Source: Pseudomonas baetica
GTDB taxonomy: Bacteria; Pseudomonadota; Gammaproteobacteria; Pseudomonadales; Pseudomonadaceae
Assembly (NCBI RefSeq): GCF_019733355.1
Contig: NZ_JAIHLQ010000024.1
Location: 45,876-109,875, forward strand
DNA: 64,000 nucleotides
Direction of reading: 5' to 3'
Of the stretch, positions 33,500 through 42,408 are shown in pieces; position 1 is the stretch's first letter; each line of letters begins with the position of its first letter. Made by a program: the position numbers and the translations under genes. The notes under the pieces are model-generated. The model saw nothing but the letters and a program-made list of their open reading frames with translations. It was not told where the DNA came from and did no database searches.

Positions 33500-35274
33500 T
33501 GGCAGACACAGATAGCAACCCCAAAACATCGGTGCTGATTACCGGCATCGATGAGTTGTCGCCCAAACTCGGCGCCCTGCGAGTGAAAGTCGATAGCTTC
33601 AAGAAAAACCTCGAACAGACCGGCCTCGGCAAACTGGATATCAGCGGGCTGTTCAAGGGCGGCAGCGTGATCACGCCGTTCGTGGACGGCATCAAGTCGG
33701 CGGCGGCATTTCAGGGCAAATTGACCGAAGTCAGCGAGGCGGCGAAAACCGTCGACCTGCCTGCCGCACCGAAAGTGGCTGCGCAGAACATGAACGTGTT
33801 CAGTGCGGCGATGGAGAAGGTCTCGGCTGCCGTGGATGCGGCGTTGGTGCCGGCAGTCGGCGCGTTGGTGGTCGGGCTGGAACCGATGCTGAACCAGGTC
33901 AGCAGCCTGCTCGCCGACAACCCGAAACTGGTCGAAGGCCTGGCGGCGGGGGCGATTGCCTTCTCTGCCATGCAAACCGCCGTCACCGGTATGACCCAGG
34001 TCATGGACGTCATGAGCATGGTGCTCAAGACCAATCCGATCATGTTGATCGCGATGGGCATCGCGTTGGCGGCCGGTTTGATTTATGCCAACTGGACGCC
34101 GATCAGCGCTTTTTTCAAGGGCATGTGGGAGGGCGTGAAAAACGCCGGCGCAAGTGCGATGGCGACGTTGCGCTCTGTGCTCGACTGGCGACCACTGGAC
34201 GCACTGGCGGCGCTGTGGGGCCCGGTCACGGGATTTTTCTCGGGCATTTGGGACAAGGTCAAAGCGGTTACCGCACCGGTCTTTGACTTCTTCAAAAGTG
34301 TTTTCTCGTGGTCGCCCGCCGGCATGATCCTGGAAAACTGGGCGCCGCTGACCGGTCTGTTTTCGGCGATCTGGGAATTGCTCAAGGCCTTGAGTGTGCC
34401 GGTGATGTCGTTCCTCAAGGGGCTGTTCGACTGGACACCGTTGGGGATGATCATCAACAACTGGGGGGCGATCACCGGGTTCTTTGCCTCGATCTGGACG
34501 GCGCTGCAACCGGCGGCACAAGCCATCAAGGACTTCTTCGGCACGTTGTTCGACTATTCCCCTCTGGGGATGATCGTCAACAACTGGGGCAGTATCGTGG
34601 CCTTCTTCGAACCGGTCTGGGCCGCATTGCAAACTTCGGCTCAGCAAATCAAAAGCTTCTTCCAGAGCCTGTTCGAGTGGTCGCCGCTGGAACAGATTGC
34701 GACGTACTGGCAGCCGATCAGCGAAGTATTTTCGGCGCTGTGGGGTGTGGTGCAGGCGCTGGCTGCGCCGGTACTGGAGTTTCTGCACAACATGTTCGAA
34801 TGGACGCCGTTGGGGCAGATCATCAAGAACTGGGGGCCGATCACCGAGTGGTTCGGCGAGTTGTGGCAAAAGCTGCAAACCGTCATTGCGCCGATCAAGG
34901 AGTTGTTCGACTGTGGTTTCGCCGGGTTGATCGCCAAGGTCACCGGCAAGGTCGAAACCTTGACTCAGGCGCAACAGCAGACCAATGCAGAAGGCAAGGG
35001 GGAACTGGCGCCGGCGTTCTTTGGCGCAAGCCCTCAAACATCGTCCAACGGTGTGTTGCAGGGCGGTTCGCTGCCACAAACCTCCAGCGCCCTGATCCAG
35101 CAAAGCGCCGCCAACAACCGTACGCAACTCGAAGGCGGCCTGACCGTGCGCTTCGAAAATGCGCCGGCGGGGCTGCGCACCGATCAACCGCAAACCAATC
35201 AACCGGGCCTGGCGCTGTCTTCGCGCATTGGCTATCGCTCGCTGTCGGCAGGAGGTTCCAATGAACTGGCGTGA
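33499..35274 (+). CDS. Tape measure protein of tailocin 2 with six 41-residue repeats
   Basis: 591 residues from ATG 33499 (a GTG one codon earlier is possible). Residues 230-475 are six back-to-back units of exactly 41 residues, each opening W-[RST]-P-L and containing NWGxIxxFFxxIW and ending FF-x-x-LF[DE]; they begin at bases 34186, 34309, 34432, 34555, 34678 and 34801. The regular ruler follows an N-terminal region with hydrophobic helices (NPIMLIAMGIALAAGLIY). It is much shorter than the tape measure of tailocin 1, so this tail should be shorter. Confidence 0.88.
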   Translation: MADTDSNPKTSVLITGIDELSPKLGALRVKVDSFKKNLEQTGLGKLDISGLFKGGSVITPFVDGIKSAAAFQGKLTEVSEAAKTVDLPAAPKVAAQNMNVFSAAMEKVSAAVDAALVPAVGALVVGLEPMLNQVSSLLADNPKLVEGLAAGAIAFSAMQTAVTGMTQVMDVMSMVLKTNPIMLIAMGIALAAGLIYANWTPISAFFKGMWEGVKNAGASAMATLRSVLDWRPLDALAALWGPVTGFFSGIWDKVKAVTAPVFDFFKSVFSWSPAGMILENWAPLTGLFSAIWELLKALSVPVMSFLKGLFDWTPLGMIINNWGAITGFFASIWTALQPAAQAIKDFFGTLFDYSPLGMIVNNWGSIVAFFEPVWAALQTSAQQIKSFFQSLFEWSPLEQIATYWQPISEVFSALWGVVQALAAPVLEFLHNMFEWTPLGQIIKNWGPITEWFGELWQKLQTVIAPIKELFDCGFAGLIAKVTGKVETLTQAQQQTNAEGKGELAPAFFGASPQTSSNGVLQGGSLPQTSSALIQQSAANNRTQLEGGLTVRFENAPAGLRTDQPQTNQPGLALSSRIGYRSLSAGGSNELA

Positions 35275-36496
35275 CCGTTTGTTGCCGGCATCGTTTCGCG
35301 GTGTCGGGTTCTGGATCGATCAGGCGAAAACCCCGGTCGGTCGCAAAGGTCAGTTGCATGAGTATCCGCAACGCGATCTGCCGTTTTTCGAGGACCTTGG
35401 CCAGCAGGCCAAGACCCATGATCTGACGGCGTTCATCATCGGTGCCGACTGTCTGGAGCAGCGCGACAAGCTGCTCAAGGCACTGGAGGCGGGCAGCGGT
35501 GAGCTGGTGCACCCATGGCTCGGCCGCCTGCAAGTCAAGGTCGGCGAATGCGACATGACCCACACCCGCCAGGACGGCGGGTTGGTGACTTTTGCGTTGA
35601 AGTTTTACCCCGATAAACCGCTGCCTTTTCCGACCGCCACCGTCAGCACCCAGAAAGTGCTGCTGGCCAAAGCCGACACACTGTTGGGTTCGGCAGTGGC
35701 GCGTTTCGAACAGGCGATGACTCTGATCAAGGCTGCGCGAATCGGCATTGCCAATCTGCGCAACAGCCTTACCGGGGTGTACGAGGTGATCAAGGAACAG
35801 CTCAAACCGCTGATCGAGCAGTACAGGCAAATCACCGAACTGGTCAAAGCGGTCAAGGAATTGCCCAAGGAAGTGGCGGCCGAGTTCAAGGGCTTGCTTG
35901 GTGATATCAAAGAACTCAAGGAATTCGCGAAGGAAGGCTACCGTGGCGTGATTGCCGACGTGTCCCAACAACTCGAAGCCATCCGCAAGGCTGATGCGCC
36001 GAAGATCACCACCGGTAAGGACACCAACGCGGCGGCGCAAGCCATGGCCGATCTGGTGCAGGACACGCTGCTGGTGAAAGTGGCGCAATGGGTGGCGTCG
36101 ATGCCGATAGCGACCCCTGCGGTGAAATTGTCATCGACACCGTCGGTGGCTCAGCAGGCGGATCAACCGGTGACCCGTCAGGAAGTACCGGTGACCGATG
36201 AGATGAAAGCTCTGCAGAAGGCTATCGGGGCGGCCATTGATCCGATGCTGGACAAGGCCGATCCCAAGCATCACCAGGCAATCAATGATGTAAAGGAAGC
36301 GCTGATCGCGCATCTCAAGGCTGTGGCGTCATCCGGTGTGCGACAGATCAGTAAATCGTTCCAGGAAAGCCTGCCGGCGCTGGTCGTGGCCTACAAGCAA
36401 TTTGCCGATGCTACACGGGTGACTCAAGTGACTCAGAGCAATGCGATGAACCATCCGGGCTTTTCACCTAACGACGTGAACGTGTCCAGGGAGTAA
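35261..36496 (+). CDS. DNA circulation family / Mu gp43-like tail protein
   Basis: 411 residues from ATG 35261 behind GGAGG, overlapping the tape measure gene by 14 bases. The first 90 residues (MNWRDRLLPASFRGVGFWID, then RKGQLHEYPQRDLPFFEDLG) are the DNA_circ_N domain, present in tail proteins of Mu- and SfV-like phages that sit between tube and baseplate. The rest is helical and Lys/Glu-rich, possibly coiled coil. The family name comes from a phage phenotype and does not imply DNA binding here. Confidence 0.87.
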   Translation: MNWRDRLLPASFRGVGFWIDQAKTPVGRKGQLHEYPQRDLPFFEDLGQQAKTHDLTAFIIGADCLEQRDKLLKALEAGSGELVHPWLGRLQVKVGECDMTHTRQDGGLVTFALKFYPDKPLPFPTATVSTQKVLLAKADTLLGSAVARFEQAMTLIKAARIGIANLRNSLTGVYEVIKEQLKPLIEQYRQITELVKAVKELPKEVAAEFKGLLGDIKELKEFAKEGYRGVIADVSQQLEAIRKADAPKITTGKDTNAAAQAMADLVQDTLLVKVAQWVASMPIATPAVKLSSTPSVAQQADQPVTRQEVPVTDEMKALQKAIGAAIDPMLDKADPKHHQAINDVKEALIAHLKAVASSGVRQISKSFQESLPALVVAYKQFADATRVTQVTQSNAMNHPGFSPNDVNVSRE

Positions 36497-36499
36497 GCC

Positions 36500-37543
36500 A
36501 TGAGCGAGATGGATAACCGCGTCACGCTGACGGTCAATAACATGGAATACGGCGGCTGGAAAAGCGTGGAAATCAGCGCTGATCTGGAGCGCCAGTTCCG
36601 TACTTTCAAACTCGACATCACCTGGCAATGGCCAGGGCAGACGGTGGATCAGCGGATCAAACCGGGCGACCCGTGCGAAGTGAGAATCGGCCAGGATCTG
36701 GTGCTCACCGGTTACGTGTTCAAGGCGCCGATTCGTTATGACGGCCGGCAGATCAGCCTGAGTATCGAGGGCAGCTCCAAGACTCAGGACCTGGTCGATT
36801 GCGCCGCCACCAACCGACCCAATCAATGGCAGGAGCAACCGCTACTGAGCATCGTGCAGGCACTGGCGATGGAGTATTCGCTGATGGTCGTCAACGAAAT
36901 CCCCGAGACCGCACGGTTGACCAAACACACGATCGTGCCGGGAGAAACAGTCTTTCAGTCGATCGACCGTTTGCTCTCGCTGTTGCGGGTGTTTTCCACC
37001 GATGACGAGCAGGGCCGGTTGGTGTTGGCCAAGCCTGGCAGTGGCGGGCGCGCTAGCGATGCGCTGGAGTTGGGCAAGAATATTTTGTCGGCCAATGCAG
37101 CGATGGATCAAAGCCAGGTGTTCTCCGAATACCGAGTGATCGGCCAGCAGAAAGGCTCGGACAAGAAGAGCGGGGCGGCGGTCAGCGAAGTTGAATCCAC
37201 GGCGGCCGACCTGACCTTCAAGCGGCGGCGTACCACGATTATTAACGAGGGCACGGCGCTGACTTTCGAGCTGGCCCAGCAACGGGCCCAATGGGAGAGC
37301 GCCACCCGCATGGGCCGGGCGCAGTCCACCACTTATCAAGTGCAGGGATGGCGCCAGTCCAACGGTGATCTGTGGCGTCATAACACGCTGGTGAAGGTCA
37401 AGGATCCGGTGCTCGATTTCGATGGCGACATGCTGATCTCCAAAGTGACGTATTCGCTGTCGGCGCAGGGCTCGGTGACGACCCTGCAAGTGGCTCCGCC
37501 GCATACCTTCGATCCCGATCCAATCCCCCCGAAAAAAACCTGA
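36500..37543 (+). CDS. Baseplate hub protein, Mu gp44-like
   Basis: 347 residues, MSEMDNRVTLTVNNMEYGGW onward. DRVTL, KPGDPCEVRIGQDLVLTGYV and IRYDGRQISLSIEGSSKTQD are characteristic of Mu gp44, the trimeric hub that is equivalent to P2 gpD. It starts 3 bases after the previous gene. Confidence 0.9.
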   Translation: MSEMDNRVTLTVNNMEYGGWKSVEISADLERQFRTFKLDITWQWPGQTVDQRIKPGDPCEVRIGQDLVLTGYVFKAPIRYDGRQISLSIEGSSKTQDLVDCAATNRPNQWQEQPLLSIVQALAMEYSLMVVNEIPETARLTKHTIVPGETVFQSIDRLLSLLRVFSTDDEQGRLVLAKPGSGGRASDALELGKNILSANAAMDQSQVFSEYRVIGQQKGSDKKSGAAVSEVESTAADLTFKRRRTTIINEGTALTFELAQQRAQWESATRMGRAQSTTYQVQGWRQSNGDLWRHNTLVKVKDPVLDFDGDMLISKVTYSLSAQGSVTTLQVAPPHTFDPDPIPPKKT

Positions 37544-37599
37544 GCCTGACACCCGCCCCCACGTTTTTTCGTGTCGGGGCTGCTCTTTGAGGACAATTC

Positions 37600-38109
37600 A
37601 TGAGCCTACTGACACGCCTGCTGGCGCGCGGCACTGTCGTGCTCGCCCATTCGGCATCCAAGCTGCAATCGCTGCAAATGCGCCTCACCGCTGGCGAAGT
37701 GAACGATGACATGGAGCACTTCGAACCTTACGGCTTTACCAGTAACCCACTGGCCGGCGCTGAAGGTGTTGTCACGTTTATCGGCGGTGACCGTTCACAC
37801 GCCATCGCCCTGGTGATCGCCGACCGCCGTTATCGCCTGCAATCGCTGGCCTCCGGTGAAGTGGCGATCTACACCGACGAAGGCGACAAGATTCACTTCA
37901 AGCGTGGCCGGATCATCGATATCGAAACCGCCACCCTGAACATCCGCGCCACGACCGCTGTGAATTTCGATACGCCGGTGATCAACCAGACCGGCAAGAT
38001 CGTTTCCAGCGGCGACCAACTGGCTGGCGGCATCAGCCAGATCAAACATGTGCACGTCGGTGTACAGGCCGGCAACGGCCAGACCGGTGCACCGGCAGGA
38101 GGCCAATGA
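37600..38109 (+). CDS. Baseplate spike protein, Mu gp45-like
   Basis: 169 residues. SLQMRLTAGEVNDDMEHFEP YGF, then GGDRSHAIALVIADRRYRLQ and the beta-prism end (ATLNIRATTAVNFDTPVINQ) ending in KHVHVGVQAGNGQTG. The H-x-H-x-G-x near the C-terminus matches the iron-binding tip motif of Mu-type spikes (HVHVG). It is the piercing tip of tailocin 2, the counterpart of gpV in tailocin 1. Confidence 0.9.
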   Translation: MSLLTRLLARGTVVLAHSASKLQSLQMRLTAGEVNDDMEHFEPYGFTSNPLAGAEGVVTFIGGDRSHAIALVIADRRYRLQSLASGEVAIYTDEGDKIHFKRGRIIDIETATLNIRATTAVNFDTPVINQTGKIVSSGDQLAGGISQIKHVHVGVQAGNGQTGAPAGGQ

Positions 38110-38507
38110 TGTTGATCAGCCAGAACCTCCACGCTGCGCTGACCCGCGCCGTGCTTATCAGCCTGTTCACCTGGCGCCGTGCCGCCGATGACGACGCCCT
38201 CGACGACGACGAACGCTACGGCTGGTGGGGCGACACATTTCCCACCGTCGCCGACGACCGCATCGGTTCGCGATTGTGGCTGTTGCGCCGGGTCAAGCTG
38301 ACCCGCCAGACCCAGATGGACGCCGAATTCTATGCCCGCGAAGCCCTGCAATGGCTGATTGACGACGGCCATTGCAGCGCCATCGACATCATCAGCGAAC
38401 GCCTCGACGCCCAGCGTCTGAACCTGCGCACGGTCCTGACCCTGGCCGACGGCGAACGTCTGGACATCAACCCCGATAACAGTTGGCAGGTGATCTATGC
38501 CGTTTGA
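38106..38507 (+). CDS. Baseplate wedge protein, Mu gp46-like
   Basis: 133 residues. LTRAVLISLFTWRRAADDDA, GWWGDTFP and RIGSRLWLLRR are hallmark segments of the phage GP46 family. It overlaps gp45 by 4 bases and gp47 by 11. Confidence 0.9.
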   Translation: MMLISQNLHAALTRAVLISLFTWRRAADDDALDDDERYGWWGDTFPTVADDRIGSRLWLLRRVKLTRQTQMDAEFYAREALQWLIDDGHCSAIDIISERLDAQRLNLRTVLTLADGERLDINPDNSWQVIYAV

Positions 38508-39543
38508 AACCCCTTCGCTGCCGGTGCTGATCAAGCGCACCCAAAGCGACCTGGCCGGCGATTCGCTGCGCCAGTCCGATGCGCAAGTGCTGGCCCGTGC
38601 CCTCGGCGGCGCCGCTTATGGTCTGTACGGTTACCTCGACTGGATTGCCGAGCAGATTTTGCCGGACAAAGCCGATGAATCGACCCTGGAACGCATCGCC
38701 GCATTGCGCCTGAATCAGCCGCGCAAACCCGCGCAAGTGGCCACCGGCAGCGTCAGTTTTACCGCGACGGCCGGCGCTGTTCTGGACGCCGACACACTGC
38801 TGCAATCAAGCGATGGTCGCACCTACAAAGTCACCGCTTCGCGCACCACGGTGAATGGCAGCAACAGCACCACCATCGCCGCACTCGACGCCGGCAGCCT
38901 GGGCAATGCTGATGCGGGTCTGGCACTGACGCCGGTGCAACCGATTGCCGGTGTCGTCGGCAACAGTTTCTTGGTGCTGGCGCCGGGTCTCAGCGGTGGG
39001 GTGGCGCGGGAAAGCCTGGAATCGCTGCGCTCGCGGGTGATCCGTTCCTATCGCGTTATCCCGCATGGCGGCTCGGCCAGCGACTACGAGACCTGGGCGC
39101 TGGAAGTGCCGGGCGTGACGCGCGCATGGTGCCGGGGTGGTTTGCTCGGGCCGGGCACGGTAACGGTGTTCATCATGCGTGATGAAGATCCGCAACCGGT
39201 GCCCAACGACGAGCAACTGGCCGAGGTTCAGGACTACATCGAACCGCTGCGCCCGGTGACCGCCGAGGTCCATGTGCAGCGACCGATCCAGGTGCCGGTG
39301 GTCTATCGCTTCAAAAGCGTCAACCCGGACACCACCGCTGTGCGCGCCGCCGTCGAAGCGCAACTGCGCGACCTGCACAACCGTGAAGCCGACTTGGGCG
39401 TGCCGCTGCTGATCAGCCATATCCGCGAAGCCATCAGCAGTGCCGGCGGTGAATACGATCACACGTTGACCGCACCGGCCGCTGATGTACCGGCCGGTCA
39501 AAGCGAATTGCTGACCTTTGGAGGTTGCGTATGGGGGGCATAA
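38497..39543 (+). CDS. Baseplate wedge protein, Mu gp47 / J-like
   Basis: 348 residues starting MPFETPSLPVLIKRTQSDLA. The central LRSRVIRSYRVIPHGGSASDYETWALEV, quoted here in part as PHGGSASDYETWALEVPGVT, is the baseplate J-like core. This is the tailocin 2 counterpart of gpJ (18844), with little direct sequence likeness. Confidence 0.92.
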   Translation: MPFETPSLPVLIKRTQSDLAGDSLRQSDAQVLARALGGAAYGLYGYLDWIAEQILPDKADESTLERIAALRLNQPRKPAQVATGSVSFTATAGAVLDADTLLQSSDGRTYKVTASRTTVNGSNSTTIAALDAGSLGNADAGLALTPVQPIAGVVGNSFLVLAPGLSGGVARESLESLRSRVIRSYRVIPHGGSASDYETWALEVPGVTRAWCRGGLLGPGTVTVFIMRDEDPQPVPNDEQLAEVQDYIEPLRPVTAEVHVQRPIQVPVVYRFKSVNPDTTAVRAAVEAQLRDLHNREADLGVPLLISHIREAISSAGGEYDHTLTAPAADVPAGQSELLTFGGCVWGA

Positions 39544-40130
39544 GAACCGCCGCGCAATATCAGGCGCAACTGCGCGCCCTGCTGCCGAGCGGCCCGGCAT
39601 GGGACCCGGAGCATGTGCCGGAACTCGAAGAAGTGCTGCAAGGCGTCGCCGTCGAACTGGCCCGCCTCGACGCCCGCGCCGCCGACCTGCTCAACGAAAT
39701 GGACCCGGCCGGCGTCAGCGAGTTGGTGCCGGACTGGGAGCGGGTGATGGACCTGCCCGACCCATGTCTGGGCGCCACGCCATTGTTCGACGACCGCCGC
39801 CTCGCCGTACGCCGCCGCTTGCTCGCGGTCGGCAGCCAGGCCGTCGGCTACTACCTCGAAATCGCCAAAAGCCAAGGCTACCCCAACGCCACCATCACCG
39901 AACACGAAGCCCCACGCATGGGCCGCGCGCGCTTCGGTGCCGCGCATTGGGGCACGTGGGAAGCGCAGTTCATGTGGACGCTCAATACCGGCGGCCGCCT
40001 GCTGCTCGGCCGGCGATTCGGCGCGAGTTACTGGGGCGAGCGCTTCGGCGTGAACCCAGGCTCGGCATTGGAATGCCTGATCCACCGCAGCGCACCGGCG
40101 CATACCAAAGTGCACATCAACTATGACTAG
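39531..40130 (+). CDS. Baseplate tail protein, Mu gp48 / DUF2313 (YmfQ-like)
   Basis: 199 residues from ATG 39531 behind GGAGG. LLPSGPAWDPEHVPELEEVL and DPCLG-type central segments (LPDPCLGATPLFDDRRLAV RRR) are typical of the DUF2313 family, which attaches fibres to the baseplate. It is followed directly by the fibre cassettes. Confidence 0.9.
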   Translation: MGGIRTAAQYQAQLRALLPSGPAWDPEHVPELEEVLQGVAVELARLDARAADLLNEMDPAGVSELVPDWERVMDLPDPCLGATPLFDDRRLAVRRRLLAVGSQAVGYYLEIAKSQGYPNATITEHEAPRMGRARFGAAHWGTWEAQFMWTLNTGGRLLLGRRFGASYWGERFGVNPGSALECLIHRSAPAHTKVHINYD

Positions 40131-40144
40131 GAAGGAATGACGGG

Positions 40145-40876
40145 ATGGATTATCCGAAGAGTGTGCCCAGCGCCGGTTTGGTGAATGGGAAGTTTGTTGA
40201 TGAGAACCCGTTGATGGGGACGCCCGGGTCGTTGATTCCGGCGCGGTGGGGTAACAACGTCACGGATGAAATCCTCAACGTAATTACTGCCGCCGGTCTG
40301 GTGCCGGATGAGAACAACAGTACTCAGCTCAAAGCGGCCATTTCGGCCATTGTCGAAAAGAATAAAAGCGATTCTTTCGCCAGTAAGGAGGAGGCCGAGT
40401 CGGGCACCAGCAACAGCCGACTGATGACCCCGTTGCGGGTGTTTCAGGCCATCGAAAAGAAAGTAATCCAGGCGACTGAAACCGTCTTTGGTTGGGCGCG
40501 AGTTGCGACTCAAGCACAGGTCAATGCAGCGGCGGATGACACTTCGATTGTCACACCGAAGAAACTCGGATTAGGCGTCTCCTACAGCTTTGGGGAGAAC
40601 GGGTACATCGCGTTTCCGAATTGGCTGGGGGGCTTCATGATCCAGTGGGTTCTGATCACGATTGCTACAGACAAAACTTATGTATCAAAACCATGGCCGA
40701 TGGCTTTTCGAAACCAGTGTCGCGGCGCATGGGCGAGCTATTCCCATAGTGGGAACGCACCATTTTTCGATATCGTCACTCCCCCTTTGGTGTCGTATTT
40801 TGATCCTGGCCAAGTTCAAGTATTGAGCAACTCCGGAGGATCAGGTTTTGTCAGTGTCCTTAGTGTGGGGAACTGA
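40145..40876 (+). CDS. Tailocin 2 tail fibre 1 (gp53-like tip)
   Basis: 243 residues. It opens MDYPKSVPSAGLVNGKFVDE and GTPGSLIPARWGNNVTDEIL, the anchor domain shared by all four fibres of this tailocin. The C-terminal region from about residue 150 (NGYIAFPNWLGGFMIQWVLI) is the gp53-like receptor-binding domain also at the end of the tailocin 1 fibre. It is followed by its chaperone. Confidence 0.88.
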   Translation: MDYPKSVPSAGLVNGKFVDENPLMGTPGSLIPARWGNNVTDEILNVITAAGLVPDENNSTQLKAAISAIVEKNKSDSFASKEEAESGTSNSRLMTPLRVFQAIEKKVIQATETVFGWARVATQAQVNAAADDTSIVTPKKLGLGVSYSFGENGYIAFPNWLGGFMIQWVLITIATDKTYVSKPWPMAFRNQCRGAWASYSHSGNAPFFDIVTPPLVSYFDPGQVQVLSNSGGSGFVSVLSVGN

Positions 40877-40877
40877 C

Positions 40878-41303
40878 ATGAAACGTTTCTATAGCCGTAC
40901 CACTGGCAATACTTACTTGTCGGGTTATCACACGAACCTTCCAGTAGATGCCGTTGAGATTGACGACGAGCGCTATGAGTCGGTGATTGCCAATCCCGCC
41001 GCTGGCACTGAGCGGTCCCATGATGATCAAGGTCTGCCGGTATTGGTCGAGCGGCCCCCCCTGTCAGATGAGCAAACCTCGACCGAAGCCAAGGCGTGGC
41101 GCGACAAGGAATTTGATCGCTTTGTCTGGTTGCGTGATCGCCATCGGGATGAAGTTGAACTGATGAAAACCACCACTCTGTCCGACGCTGAATACCAGAC
41201 GCTGCTGACCTATCTGCAGGCGTTGCGCAAATGGCCTCAAGCTAAAAAGTTTCCCTCCAAGCGCTCTCGACCGAAAAAGCCTGCCTGGATGACTGCCGAG
41301 TGA
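40878..41303 (+). CDS. Tail fibre chaperone 1
   Basis: 141 residues from MKRFYSRTTGNTYLSGYHTN; an upstream start lies inside the fibre gene. The C-terminal half (WRDKEFDRFVWLRDRHRDEV, YLQALRKWPQAKKFP) belongs to the same chaperone class as the proteins at 43993 and 45397: W-R near residue 75, then [VR]-x-R-H/D-R-D-E, then L-R-x-W-P. Confidence 0.82.
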   Translation: MKRFYSRTTGNTYLSGYHTNLPVDAVEIDDERYESVIANPAAGTERSHDDQGLPVLVERPPLSDEQTSTEAKAWRDKEFDRFVWLRDRHRDEVELMKTTTLSDAEYQTLLTYLQALRKWPQAKKFPSKRSRPKKPAWMTAE

Positions 41304-41360
41304 ACGGATGCCGCGTTGTCGGCATCGCCCATCAATGTCCCAGGAAAAGGAAAGTTAAAT

Positions 41361-42401
41361 ATGGATTATCCAAAAAGCGTCCCCAGCGTCGGCTTGGTCG
41401 ATGGCCGCTTTGTCGATGAAAACCCGGTGGCGGGCACGCCGGGCTCATTGATTCCCGCGGTGTGGGGCAACAACGTCACCGAAGAATTGTTGACGGTTAT
41501 CAAAGCGGCCGGGATCGAGCCAGCTGAAGGCGCTACCAACCAACTGTTAGCAGCATTGAAGAAACTTCTCAGCCTTGCCAGCCCCATGGCATCGCAGGTG
41601 CTGGAGGTTTCTGGATCGAAGACATTGATCGCCGATGAGCTGGGACTTGTCCTGATCAGTGCCAGTTCGGCTGACGCAACGATCACGTTACCGTCGGTGA
41701 GTTCGCTTTCAGGTGTGCGAGATGTCGTCGTTCGTCGTTCTGATAACAGCGCCAACCGACTGGTCGTGCAAGCCGCCGGTAATGATCGAATCAGATTTCA
41801 TACTCATCTGTCGCCAAACGGTTATCCCTTTCTGGTGTTGATGGGGGCGGGCGACTGGTGGCACCTGCGCAGCGACGGTTCTGGTAGCTGGTGGCCGGTC
41901 GGGCGTTTTGATAACAGCGCTCTGGGACGGATTGTTGTTGAGACTTCGACCGCGCTAAGCCCAGGTGGATATGGCGCACTCAACGGTCGTGAGTTTCTGC
42001 GTGCCGAATGGCCGTGGCTCTGGGATCACGCTGTTCAATCGGGGATGTTGCGCGCGGAAGCTGACCGCGCGGGTGGCTGGAGCAGCGGTGACGGTATCAA
42101 GACCTTTCGCGGGCCGGAGGTTCGCGGCGAGTTCCTGCGGATGCTGGATGAGCAACGCAATATCGATGCGGGTCGAGTGGCCGGCTCCTGGCAGACGGGC
42201 ACCAACATCGCCGGTGATAACGGGTTCGCCCCGGCGGTTCACGGAATTGGCAACCTGGCAACGATCGGAGCGGATCCGACCGCATTCACCGGCCTTACTT
42301 ACTACGTTGGCGCTACGGGCATTGAGAACTTTACCCAACCGTATTGGGGAATGGCTCGACCCCGCAACATCGCCTATCCAGGTCGCCTTAAACTGATTTG
42401 A
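41361..42401 (+). CDS. Tailocin 2 tail fibre 2 (tail-collar tip)
   Basis: 346 residues with the shared anchor (MDYPKSVPSVGLVDGRFVDE). A beta-rich middle (NRLVVQAAGNDRIRFHTHL) is followed by a tail-collar type domain (GREFLRAEWPWLWDHAVQSG, FRGPEVRGEFLRMLDEQRNI, MARPRNIAYPGRLKLI). This tip differs completely from fibre 1. It is preceded by AAAGGAAAG. Confidence 0.87.
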   Translation: MDYPKSVPSVGLVDGRFVDENPVAGTPGSLIPAVWGNNVTEELLTVIKAAGIEPAEGATNQLLAALKKLLSLASPMASQVLEVSGSKTLIADELGLVLISASSADATITLPSVSSLSGVRDVVVRRSDNSANRLVVQAAGNDRIRFHTHLSPNGYPFLVLMGAGDWWHLRSDGSGSWWPVGRFDNSALGRIVVETSTALSPGGYGALNGREFLRAEWPWLWDHAVQSGMLRAEADRAGGWSSGDGIKTFRGPEVRGEFLRMLDEQRNIDAGRVAGSWQTGTNIAGDNGFAPAVHGIGNLATIGADPTAFTGLTYYVGATGIENFTQPYWGMARPRNIAYPGRLKLI

Positions 42402-42408
42402 GGTCTTT

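Noticed and set aside
34308..35264. A 318-codon second plus-strand frame inside the tailocin 2 tape measure
   Set aside because: The frame is kept open by the repeated 123-base units, since a repeat without stops in one frame also lacks them in another. No ribosome site or family likeness.
37554..37578. Terminator between the gp44-like and gp45-like genes
   Set aside because: The stem CCCCCACG/CGTGTCGGGG is imperfect and its T-run is in the loop, not after the stem.
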